A stretch of DNA of 26,366 nt, taken from NCBI GenBank assembly GCA_014379045.1, contig JACMMK010000198.1, positions 1-26,366 on the forward strand. Direction: 5' to 3'. Positions 1-7,126 of this stretch are shown here, piece after piece; the stretch's first letter is position 1; every line of letters begins with the position of its first letter. Made by a program: the position numbers and the translations under genes. Under the pieces are notes generated by a model. The model saw only the letters and a program-made list of their open reading frames with translations. It was not told where the DNA came from and made no database searches. The DNA is from Burkholderiales bacterium (GTDB taxonomy: Bacteria; Pseudomonadota; Gammaproteobacteria; Burkholderiales; CAIKXV01).

Positions 1-469
1 CCACTTTGCGCGCAAGCGCGGATCGATAGGCGGCCAACTGCTCGCGCAGCGAGGCATCCTCGCGCGCGAGCATCGACACCGCGAACAGCGCGGCGTTGAC
101 CGCACCGCTCTCCCCGATCGCGAAGGTGGCGACCGGGATTCCGCGTGGCATCTGCACGATCGACAACAGCGAATCCTGTCCGTGCAGATGCCGTGAAGGC
201 ACCGGCACGCCGAGTACCGGCAGCGTCGTCTTCGCCGCCAGCATGCCGGGAAGATGAGCGGCACCGCCGGCGCCGGCGATGATGCAGGCCAACCCGCGCG
301 CGCGCGCGGTGTCGGCGTACTCGAACATCGCGTCCGGCGTGCGATGCGCGGAAACGACCTTCGCTTCATGGCGCACGCCGAAATCGGCGAGCACCGCCAC
401 CGCGTGCTGCATCACCTCCCAGTCGCTGTCGCTCCCCATCACGACACCGACGAGCGCCAGAGCGTCCAT
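1..469 (-). CDS. purE: N5-carboxyaminoimidazole ribonucleotide mutase PurE (3' end beyond window)
   Basis: PurE interconverts N5-CAIR and CAIR in de novo purine synthesis and is cytosolic. Translating the reverse strand from the ATG at 469 gives 156 residues and runs off the left edge without a stop, so nearly the whole protein (usually about 160-170 residues) is present. Family signatures are clear: GSDSDW at residues 12-17 (phosphate and ribose binding), SAHRTP at 40-45 containing the catalytic His, then the GAAHLPGM glycine loop and the MPRGIPVAT segment. All expected key residues are intact. On the minus strand, TAGAAT (494-499) is a good -10 candidate about 25 bases before the start codon, although no convincing -35 accompanies it. 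The gene is divergent from the MmgE/PrpD gene at 692 and is functionally unrelated to the receptor cassettes. In most bacteria purK follows purE, which here would lie outside the window. Confidence 0.95.
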   Translation of the reverse strand, partial: MDALALVGVVMGSDSDWEVMQHAVAVLADFGVRHEAKVVSAHRTPDAMFEYADTARARGLACIIAGAGGAAHLPGMLAAKTTLPVLGVPVPSRHLHGQDSLLSIVQMPRGIPVATFAIGESGAVNAALFAVSMLAREDASLREQLAAYRSALARKV

Positions 470-566
470 CCGAGGCTTTCTTGCAAAAGGTGGATTCTAG
501 TCGGGTGCGGCGGTGCGCGCCGGCACGAGGCACTGGTTCGCACGCCCGGCCTGTGCATACGCAGCG

Positions 567-578
567 CGTTGTACAACG
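567..578. promoter_or_regulatory. Perfect palindrome CGTTGTACAACG, candidate operator
   Basis: This 12-bp sequence is its own reverse complement and lies in the 222-bp divergent region between purE and the MmgE/PrpD gene, just upstream of the candidate -35 at 594. The core TTGTACAA resembles operators of FadR/FCD-type GntR regulators, which often control carboxylate catabolism. No GntR gene is in the window, so the regulator is unknown. Dyad symmetry is seen directly; the operator role is inference. Confidence 0.4.
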
Positions 579-593
579 TGCAGCGCGCCAACC

Positions 594-622
594 TCGACGA
601 TTTCCGGCATCCCATCTAGAGT
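594..622 (+). promoter_or_regulatory. Candidate sigma70 promoter for the MmgE/PrpD-Bug A operon
   Basis: TCGACG (594-599) and TAGAGT (617-622) are separated by 17 bases and each matches four of six consensus positions. The start codon at 692 lies about 70 bases downstream. The palindrome at 567-578 sits directly upstream, the usual place for an activator or partly overlapping repressor site. Confidence 0.35.
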
Positions 623-691
623 ATCGACTTCGGCGCGGCCTTCGGGTGCGCGACCACACCATTCGAACGACACGGTGCGAGGAGCGGTCCC

Positions 692-2059
692 TTGACGACG
701 ATCGTCGAGCAGTTGAGCAACTATGCGGCAGGTTTGCGCTTCGAGGATCTGCCTGCAGACGTCGTGCACCAGGCCAAGCGGCTGATCGTCGATACGGTCG
801 GGTGTGCACTGGGGGGCTACGACAGCGAGCCCGCCCGCATCGCGCGCGATATCGCAGAAGCAGTGACCAGCACGCAGCCGGTCACCGTGATGGTGAGCGG
901 GCGCCAGAGCAGTCCCGACCTGGCGACGTTCGCGAACGGGGTGGCGATCCGCTATCTCGACTTCAACGACGGTTACACCAGCACCGGTGAATCCGGCCAT
1001 CCGAGCGACAGCCTCGCCGCGGTGCTCGCGGTCGGCGAGCTGATGCGCCGGGACGGGCGCGAGGCGATCGTCGCCACGGTGCTCGCCTACGAGGTGTTCT
1101 GCCGTGTGTGCGATGTGCAGGACCTGAAGCCGCTCGGCTTCGATCACACGACAGTCGGCGGCCTGGCCAGCGCCGCCGCCGCGGCGCGCCTGTTCGGCTT
1201 CACCCCCGAGCGCATCGCGCAGACGCTCAACCTGCACGTGGCGCCGAACGTCGCGCTCTATCAGACCCGCATCGGCAACGTGTCGATGTGGAAGGGATGC
1301 GCGTATGCCAACGCGAGCCGCAACGCGGTGTTCGCGGCGATGCTCGCCGCCCGCGGAATGACCGGCCCGTCACCGGTCTATGAAGGCGTCGGCGGCTACT
1401 TCAAGGCGGTCACGCGCACGCCGTTCACGCTTCCGGCGCTGGGCGGTGGCGATCAGCCGTTCAAGATCATGGAATCGAGCATCAAACGTTTTCCGCTCGG
1501 CCAGTACTCGCAGACAGTCGTCGAAGCGGCGTTGCAGTTGCGCAGCCACATCGGCGATCCGGCCGGCATCGCCGAGATCCGCATCGAGACGGTCGGTACC
1601 GCGATCCGGCTGATGGCCGACGACCCGCACAAGTGGGAACCCGAAACGCGCGAGTCGGCCGATCACAGCATGCCGTACACGGTGGCGCTCGCGTTCCTGC
1701 ACGGCGAGGTCGAGCAGAAGCATTTCGACGACCGGTACCTGCACGATCCCGCGGTGCGCGCGCTGACGCGCCTGGTGAAAGTGAACGAATCGGACGAGGC
1801 GAACCGCCGGATGCCGGCGGCGATGCTGTGCGAGATGACCGTGGTGATGCGCACTGGGTCGACGCATCATGCCGCGGTCGAGTACCACAAGGGTCACCAT
1901 CGCAACCCGATGTCCGAGCACGAGATCGAGGGCAAGTTTCGCAAGCTCGCCGGCAACACGCTGCCGACTGCGCGGATCGATCGACTGCTCGAATGCCTGT
2001 GGCGCCTCGAGACCGTCGTCGATGTCGGCAACGTCGCGCAGTTGACCCTCGCCGAATGA
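692..2059 (+). CDS. MmgE/PrpD family protein (dehydratase/decarboxylase fold), copy 1
   Basis: A 455-residue member of the MmgE/PrpD family, which includes 2-methylcitrate dehydratase and cis-aconitate decarboxylase and acts on tri- and dicarboxylates. The start is TTG at 692, preceded by AGGAG at seven bases. Active-site features are visible: DFND at residues 90-93, HPSD at 103-106, FDHTTVGG with His152, and WKGCAYANASRN with Lys201. These fall close to Asp93, His103, His159 and Lys207 of the animal cis-aconitate decarboxylase. The later ADHSMPY segment is typical of the PrpD branch. Where many relatives have His in the segment following the conserved Lys-Pro (about residue 270), this protein reads PLGQYSQ. 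It is followed after 31 bases by Bug receptor A, which suggests that the receptor captures its substrate or a precursor. There is no prpB or prpC nearby, so a methylcitrate-cycle role is unlikely. The exact substrate is unknown. Confidence 0.88.
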   Translation: MTTIVEQLSNYAAGLRFEDLPADVVHQAKRLIVDTVGCALGGYDSEPARIARDIAEAVTSTQPVTVMVSGRQSSPDLATFANGVAIRYLDFNDGYTSTGESGHPSDSLAAVLAVGELMRRDGREAIVATVLAYEVFCRVCDVQDLKPLGFDHTTVGGLASAAAAARLFGFTPERIAQTLNLHVAPNVALYQTRIGNVSMWKGCAYANASRNAVFAAMLAARGMTGPSPVYEGVGGYFKAVTRTPFTLPALGGGDQPFKIMESSIKRFPLGQYSQTVVEAALQLRSHIGDPAGIAEIRIETVGTAIRLMADDPHKWEPETRESADHSMPYTVALAFLHGEVEQKHFDDRYLHDPAVRALTRLVKVNESDEANRRMPAAMLCEMTVVMRTGSTHHAAVEYHKGHHRNPMSEHEIEGKFRKLAGNTLPTARIDRLLECLWRLETVVDVGNVAQLTLAE

Positions 2060-2090
2060 CCTGCCGTAGCCGAGACGAATGGAGTCGCCG

Positions 2091-3071
2091 ATGTTGAAAC
2101 GCCTGGGGGTTGCGGCTGCGCTCGCGCTCGCACCGTTGTTGCTTCCTGCAGTCGGGTTCGCTGCCGACAGTTATCCGGTCCGACCGATTCGCCTGGTGGT
2201 GCCGTTTCCCCCCGGAGGCGGGGCCGATACGGCAGGGCGCATCCTGGTCGCCAAGCTCGGCGAGAGCACCGGGCAGTCGTGGGTCGTCGACAACCGGGGC
2301 GGTGCGGCGGGCAACATCGCCACCGAGATCGTCACCTCGGCGGCACCCGACGGTTACACCGTGCTGCTCGGGTTCGCGACCGCGTTGACGGTCAATCCCA
2401 CGCTGTATCCGAAGTTGCCGTTCAACGTGCAGCGCGATCTGCAGCCGGTGACCAAGTTCGCCTCGGCGCAGTACGTGCTCGTCGTGCATCCGACGGTCAA
2501 GGCGACGACTATTCAGGAGTTCATCGCACTGGCGAAATCGGCGCCGGGCAAGCTCAACTACTCGTCTGCGGGCGTCGGTAGCCCGCTGCACCTCGCCGCG
2601 GAGATGTTCAAGTTCCGCTCAGGTGTGGCCATCGTGAACGTGGCCTACAAGGGCGGCGGCCCCGCCGCCGCGGCGCTGCTGGGCGGGGAGGTGCAGGTGT
2701 TGTTCGGCAGCGTACCGGCGACCTTGCCGTCCGTTCGTGCAGGGAAAATGCGCGCGCTCGCCGCCACCGGACTCAAGCGCCTTGCCATCGCCCCCGAACT
2801 GCCGACGATCGCGGAATCGGGCTTTCCCGGTTTCGACGTGACCTCCTGGTACAGCATGCTGGTGCCGGCGCGCACGCCGAAGGCGGTGGTCGCGCGCATC
2901 TTCGACGAGACGCTCAAGGCGGTACGACCCGCCGATGTGGTCGAGGCCTTGGGCAAGCAGGGCCTGGAGGTCGAGACGAGCGCGAGCCCCGAGGCGTTCG
3001 CGGCCGAGATCCGCGCCGAGACCGCGGCGTGGGCAAAGGTGATCAAGGCAGCGAACATCCGGGCGGAGTAA
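2091..3071 (+). CDS. Bug/TctC-family extracytoplasmic solute receptor A
   Basis: Periplasmic substrate-binding protein of the tripartite tricarboxylate transporter class, 326 residues. I prefer ATG 2091 over the in-frame ATG 2079 because GGAG lies six bases before 2091. This start also gives a compact Sec signal peptide (MLKRLGVAAALALAP..., probable cleavage after GFAA). The mature part opens with the family hallmark SYPVRPIRLVVPFPPGGGAD, whose loop contacts ligand carboxylates through backbone and water in known Bug structures. Other family segments are NRGGAAGN, APDGYT and NPTLYPKLPFN; the C-terminus ends WAKVIKAANIRAE. It is second in an operon with the MmgE/PrpD gene at 692 and converges on a minus-strand gene after 137 bases, in which I see no clear terminator. 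TctA/TctB partners are absent, so the receptor probably borrows a permease. The ligand is unknown, likely a carboxylate. Confidence 0.93.
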   Translation: MLKRLGVAAALALAPLLLPAVGFAADSYPVRPIRLVVPFPPGGGADTAGRILVAKLGESTGQSWVVDNRGGAAGNIATEIVTSAAPDGYTVLLGFATALTVNPTLYPKLPFNVQRDLQPVTKFASAQYVLVVHPTVKATTIQEFIALAKSAPGKLNYSSAGVGSPLHLAAEMFKFRSGVAIVNVAYKGGGPAAAALLGGEVQVLFGSVPATLPSVRAGKMRALAATGLKRLAIAPELPTIAESGFPGFDVTSWYSMLVPARTPKAVVARIFDETLKAVRPADVVEALGKQGLEVETSASPEAFAAEIRAETAAWAKVIKAANIRAE

Positions 3072-3208
3072 CGCGGCGCGCGCGGCGAAACGCGCAGCTA
3101 AGCCGGACGCGGACGCGCAGCTGACCACGCGCGAGTTGCGAACGCGCCCGAGCAACAACCCGCGGCCCGCGCGGCACGCGAGTCGCGCAGTTTCCAGACC
3201 CGCCGGTG

Positions 3209-4594
3209 CTATGCCGCGTACAGCCTGCGCAGCTTGCGCACGTTGTCCATGCGGTCGAAGTTCCAGAGCGCATCGAGCAGGCTGCGCGCGCGGCGCTTGC
3301 CGAGCACCGGCCCGATCAGATCGAACGCCTTCGCTTCCTCCTCGTCGCGCGTCAGCGGATTCTCGAAGCTGCCCTTCGCCGCCATCGTCCGGTGCTCGAG
3401 GACCCGTCCGTCCTTCAACCGGATCTCCATCACGCAGCGCCAACGCCGTTGCACATCGGTCAGCGCGGGGTCTCCGACCGCCTGGATGCGCTTGCGCACC
3501 GCGAGCACCTTGGGATCCTTCATCCGCTCGAAACTGTGCGCGGTCGCGAAGCTGATGCCGCCATCGAGCAGCATCACTGCGAGCAGATGCTGCACCGAGA
3601 TGTCCGGCATCTCGCGGTTGTTGACGATCTCCAGCTCCTTGTCGGGCATCCGCGCGGTCAACGATTCGACATCGCTCGCCTCGATGCCATGCTCGGCGAT
3701 CATGTCGTCGAGCACCTGCAGCGGGCCCTGGATCGGTCCACCCACCGGCCAGCGTTTGATGCTCGCGCGCATCACCTCGTAGTCGCGACCGAGCCCGCGG
3801 ACCAGTTCAGTGCGATCGCTGTCGGTGGCGAACGTGAAGAAGAAGTCGCGCTCGCCGGAGAAGATGTCCTCGACGCCGGTGAAGCCGTTGGCGACCATCA
3901 ATGCTGCGGCGGTGCCGTTGTGCGCCGGCATGCCCCCCATCGCATAGGCCTTCTCGATGTGTTCCGGGTCACGGAACATCGTGTACATGCCGGCGGCCTG
4001 CTGCCCCATGTACGAGAGCATGAAGCGCACCTGCCGCGCATCGAGCGCGAGCAGGGCACCCGCGGTCGCCGCCGCGCCGAACGCCTGGCCGAACGCGCCG
4101 GCATGATGTCCGGAGCGCAGGAACGGCATCGGGCGCAACGACAACAGCAGGCGCGCGCAGATGTCGTAGCCGAGGATGACCGCGCGCAACACCGTGCGCC
4201 CCGGCAACCCGTCGCGCTCGCCGATCGCGAGCGCGGCCGGAACCACGCTCGTCCCCGGATGCGTGAGCGACGGCGGATGCGTATCGTCGGTCTCGTCGGC
4301 ATGGCCGAACATGCCGTTCGCCAGCGCCGCGTTGAGTACCGAGGTCACGATGCGGGTACCGATCACACCCGCCTGGGGATGCCCGCCGAGCGAGTTCACA
4401 TGGGCAATCGCCGCTTCGCCGGGCAACTGGCGCGAGCCCGAGATCATCGCCGCGACCGTATCGACCAGATGGATGCGCGCGCGCTCGACGGCCTCGCGCG
4501 GCGGCGCCTTGCGCACGGCACCTGCGATGTACTTGCTCAGTTCGAGCATCAGCGGAGACACGGACTGCGCTGCGGATTGCCGGGCTTTGGGCAT
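3209..4594 (-). CDS. MmgE/PrpD family protein, copy 2
   Basis: A 461-residue MmgE/PrpD protein. The hallmark region reads HADETDDTHPPSLTHPGTS (about residues 98-116), with the acidic cluster and His112-Pro that correspond to the first active-site block, followed by GYDICARL and the SGHHAG segment (His163/His164) of the second block. In the third block it has AMGGMPAHNG rather than the K-x-x-(A/H)-x-G arrangement of copies 1 and 3, placing it in a different subfamily with presumably a different substrate. The ATG at 4594 lacks an obvious ribosome-binding site, so the start is the least certain part. It is transcribed divergently from Bug receptor B across about 95 bases and ends convergently with Bug receptor A. 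The divergent arrangement suggests that the enzyme and receptor B may share control. Confidence 0.87.
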   Translation of the reverse strand: MPKARQSAAQSVSPLMLELSKYIAGAVRKAPPREAVERARIHLVDTVAAMISGSRQLPGEAAIAHVNSLGGHPQAGVIGTRIVTSVLNAALANGMFGHADETDDTHPPSLTHPGTSVVPAALAIGERDGLPGRTVLRAVILGYDICARLLLSLRPMPFLRSGHHAGAFGQAFGAAATAGALLALDARQVRFMLSYMGQQAAGMYTMFRDPEHIEKAYAMGGMPAHNGTAAALMVANGFTGVEDIFSGERDFFFTFATDSDRTELVRGLGRDYEVMRASIKRWPVGGPIQGPLQVLDDMIAEHGIEASDVESLTARMPDKELEIVNNREMPDISVQHLLAVMLLDGGISFATAHSFERMKDPKVLAVRKRIQAVGDPALTDVQRRWRCVMEIRLKDGRVLEHRTMAAKGSFENPLTRDEEEAKAFDLIGPVLGKRRARSLLDALWNFDRMDNVRKLRRLYAA

Positions 4595-4688
4595 GTCAGA
4601 TCGGGGCGGTTGTGGGAGTGCGAAGTCTACCGAAGGCGAGGCGGCCTTTGCTTCATACTATGCAGGCGCTATCGATGCAGCGGTATCG

Positions 4689-5762
4689 ATGCAGCGCATG
4701 GCCAGCGAAGCCGCGGAGGACACCCTGTCGAATAACGTTTTGTCGTCTGACGTGCTGTCGTTAAACGTTCTGTCGTTTCGAACGGCCAGATGGCGGCTGT
4801 GCACCGCGCTCTGCATCGCCATGGCGACCGTCACCGCGGTGCAGGCGCAACCGACGTCCCCGCGCGACTATCCGGTGAAGCCCGTGCGCATCGTCGTCCC
4901 GTTCCCACCGGGCTCGGGGGTCGATATCGTCACCCGGCATATCGCACCGAGGCTGAGTGATGTGCTCGGACAGCCGATCGTGCTCGACAACCGCGGCGGT
5001 GCCGGCGGCGTGGTCGGGGCCGAGATCGCGGCGAAGTCGGCGCCCGATGGCTACACGCTGCTGATGGGTACCGCGGGGATCCTGACCGTCGTGCCGTCGC
5101 TGTCGAAGGTCAGCTACAACGTGCAGCGCGATTTCGCGCCGATCAGCGTGGTCGCGTCGGTGCCGAGCGTGCTCGTCGTGCATCCGTCGCTTCCGGCGAA
5201 GAGCGTGCGCGAGCTGGTGAGTGTCGCGCGCAGCCGTCCGGGCGTGATCAACTACGCCTCGACCGGCAGCGGCACGTTGCCGCACCTGGCGGCGGAGTTC
5301 CTGAAGCTCGGCGCCGGCATCGACATCGTGCACGTGCCGTACAAGGGCAGCGCGCCGGCGATCACCGATCTGCTCGGCGGTCAGGTCGAGATGTTCTTCG
5401 CCAACATGCTCTCCGCGATGCCGCATGTGACCAGCGGCAGGCTGCGCGCGCTCGCGGTGACGAGCCCGAAACGCTCGGGCGCACTGCCCGGGACGCCGAC
5501 GATGATCGAAGCGGGATTTCCGGACTTCGAAGCCGGCACCTGGTTCGGACTGCTCGCGCCGAGCGGTGTCTCGAGCGAGATCGTGCAGCGCCTGCATCAG
5601 GACATGATGAAGGTGTTGGTCGGGACCGAGTTGCAGCAACGACTGGCGTCCGAGGGCGCGCTCGTCGTCGGCAATTCCCCCGCCGAGTTCGCCGCGTACA
5701 TCCGCAGCGAAACCCAGAAGTGGGCGCGCGTGGTGAAAGCGGCGAAGATCCAATCCGAATGA
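4689..5762 (+). CDS. Bug/TctC-family extracytoplasmic solute receptor B
   Basis: A 357-residue periplasmic receptor if started at ATG 4689. The start is uncertain: ATG 4689 and ATG 4698 lack a ribosome-binding site, whereas a good GGAGGA (4715-4720) lies four bases before an in-frame CTG at 4725, which would be a rare initiator. Residues 13-32 are encoded by a degenerate 15-bp tandem repeat (see repeat at 4725). The hydrophobic signal core LCTALCIAMATVTAV follows RTARWR, with probable cleavage at VQA/Q near residue 53. The mature part carries YPVKPVRIVVPFPPGSGVD, then NRGGAGG, APDGYT and a C-terminus WARVVKAAKIQSE, all typical. It is the first gene of a tight operon: 16 bases to the MmgE/PrpD gene, then the ThDP enzyme, Bug C and cupin. 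The reading frame is open far upstream, but that part is antisense to copy 2 and is not counted. Confidence 0.9.
   Translation: MQRMASEAAEDTLSNNVLSSDVLSLNVLSFRTARWRLCTALCIAMATVTAVQAQPTSPRDYPVKPVRIVVPFPPGSGVDIVTRHIAPRLSDVLGQPIVLDNRGGAGGVVGAEIAAKSAPDGYTLLMGTAGILTVVPSLSKVSYNVQRDFAPISVVASVPSVLVVHPSLPAKSVRELVSVARSRPGVINYASTGSGTLPHLAAEFLKLGAGIDIVHVPYKGSAPAITDLLGGQVEMFFANMLSAMPHVTSGRLRALAVTSPKRSGALPGTPTMIEAGFPDFEAGTWFGLLAPSGVSSEIVQRLHQDMMKVLVGTELQQRLASEGALVVGNSPAEFAAYIRSETQKWARVVKAAKIQSE
4725..4784 (+). repeat. Four degenerate 15-bp tandem repeats at the start of Bug B
   Basis: Units are CTGTCGAATAACGTT, TTGTCGTCTGACGTG, CTGTCGTTAAACGTT and CTGTCGTTTCGAACG at 4725, 4740, 4755 and 4770. All are in frame and encode variants of Leu-Ser-x-x-Val. 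Units 1 and 3 contain the palindrome AACGTT. The repeat lies at or just before the plausible translation start, directly after GGAGGA. It could therefore be leader DNA with protein-binding sites rather than coding sequence. Confidence 0.75.
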
Positions 5763-5778
5763 AGACGGGAGCGCGACG

Positions 5779-7113
5779 TTGACCGAAGTGACCCGCACGC
5801 TCGCCCGCTTCGTCGTCGACCACGCGCCCGCCGCGGTGCCACCGACGCTCTACCATGAAGCCACGCGCGCACTGGTCAACTGGATGGGCTGCGCGATCGG
5901 CAGCGCCGACCACGAGACGGTAGAGCGCGCGGTACGCGCACTCAGCCCCTGCTTCGGACCGCCGGCGGCGAGCCTGTTCGGGCGCACCGAGCGCGTCGAC
6001 ATGCTGCATGCGGCGCTGCTGAACGGCATCAGCTCGCATGTGCTCGACTACGACGACACGCATGCGCGTGCGGTGCACCCGAGCGCGCCGGTATGGCCGG
6101 CGCTGCTCGCACTCGCGCAGTCGCATCCGGTGAGTGGCCGGCAACTGCTGCACGCGTTCGTGCTCGGCGTCGAAGTCGAATGCCGCGTCGGCCTGTCGGT
6201 GTTCCCCGAGCACTATGAAATCGGCTGGCATATCACCGGCACCGCGGGCGTGTTCGGTGCGGCGGCCGCGGCCGGGAAACTGCTCGGACTGTCGGAGCGC
6301 GAGATGTGTTGGGCGCTCGGTATTGCCGCCACCCAGTCGTCGGGCCTGCGCGAGATGTTCGGTTCGATGTGCAAAAGCTTGCATCCGGGACGCGCGGCGC
6401 AGGGGGGACTGACCGCCGCGTTGCTCGCGCGCGCCGGTTTCACCAGTTCGGAGCAGGCGATCGAGGCCAAGCGCGGCTTCGCGCACGTGATGTCGACCCG
6501 CTTCGACCCGGACGTGATCACCGCGCGCCTGGGCGAGACCTGGGAACTCTCCAACAACATGTACAAGCCGTTCGCGTGCGGCCTGGTGATCCACGCGGTG
6601 ATCGACGGCTGCATCCAGCTCGCGGTCGAGCACGACCTCGTGCCCGAGGCGATCGAGTCGGTCGACCTCGTCGTGTCGCCGTTGGTGCTTGAACTGACCG
6701 GCAAGCTGCGCCCGGCCAGCGGCCTCGAAGGCAAATTCAGCGTCTATCATGCCGCCGCCAGCGCGTTGATCCATCGCGCGGGCGGCGAGCCGCAGTTCAG
6801 CGATGCGTGCGTCGCTGCGCACGACGTATGCGCGCTGCGCTCGCGCGTCACCGCGACGGTAGACCCGACGGTGCGCAAGACCGAGGCGCATGTGCGTGTC
6901 CGCCTGCGCGACGGACGGTTGCTCGAGCGCCATGTCGAGCATGCGTTGGGTACGCTGCCCCGGCCGATGTCAGACGCCGATCTCGAAGACAAGTTCCGCG
7001 CGCAGCTGACGCCGCGCTTTACTGCCGAGACGGCGTCGGCGATTCTCGAAGCGTGCTGGTCGATCGGCGGGGCGAGCGATGCGGGCGCTTCGATCGACGC
7101 CGCCGCACGATGA
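5779..7113 (+). CDS. MmgE/PrpD family protein, copy 3
   Basis: A 444-residue MmgE/PrpD protein starting at TTG 5779, with GGGAG seven bases upstream. Block 1 is VLDYDDTHARAVHPSAP (acidic cluster at residues 90-93, His100). Block 2 is GWHITGTAGVFG with His151. Block 3 is CKSLHPGRAAQGG with Lys199, matching the lysine that is catalytic in characterised decarboxylase and dehydratase relatives. The PFACGLVIHAVIDG segment follows near residue 270, with a His where copy 1 has lost it. All recognised active-site positions are therefore present. It lies 16 bases after Bug B and 13 bases before the ThDP-dependent enzyme, so the three are almost certainly cotranscribed. An acyl or keto-acid product handed to the ThDP enzyme is an attractive but untested idea. 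It is clearly a distinct subfamily from copies 1 and 2. Confidence 0.88.
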   Translation: MTEVTRTLARFVVDHAPAAVPPTLYHEATRALVNWMGCAIGSADHETVERAVRALSPCFGPPAASLFGRTERVDMLHAALLNGISSHVLDYDDTHARAVHPSAPVWPALLALAQSHPVSGRQLLHAFVLGVEVECRVGLSVFPEHYEIGWHITGTAGVFGAAAAAGKLLGLSEREMCWALGIAATQSSGLREMFGSMCKSLHPGRAAQGGLTAALLARAGFTSSEQAIEAKRGFAHVMSTRFDPDVITARLGETWELSNNMYKPFACGLVIHAVIDGCIQLAVEHDLVPEAIESVDLVVSPLVLELTGKLRPASGLEGKFSVYHAAASALIHRAGGEPQFSDACVAAHDVCALRSRVTATVDPTVRKTEAHVRVRLRDGRLLERHVEHALGTLPRPMSDADLEDKFRAQLTPRFTAETASAILEACWSIGGASDAGASIDAAAR

Positions 7114-7126
7114 ACGGGACACCTCG

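Noticed and set aside
692..2059. Methylcitrate-cycle prpD
   Set aside because: No prpB, prpC or acnD nearby, and the gene is paired with a receptor; only family membership is supported.
2079..2090. Bug A start at ATG 2079
   Set aside because: GGAG that would serve the ATG at 2091 overlaps this codon, and no ribosome-binding site precedes 2079.
3206..4735. Long plus-strand open frame of about 500 codons
   Set aside because: It is antisense to the MmgE/PrpD gene at 3209-4594, His/Arg-rich without recognisable motifs; a by-product of high GC content.
5362..6942. Minus-strand open frame of 526 codons
   Set aside because: It lies antisense to Bug B and MmgE/PrpD copy 3, both with clear family motifs; its Arg/His-rich translation resembles no protein.
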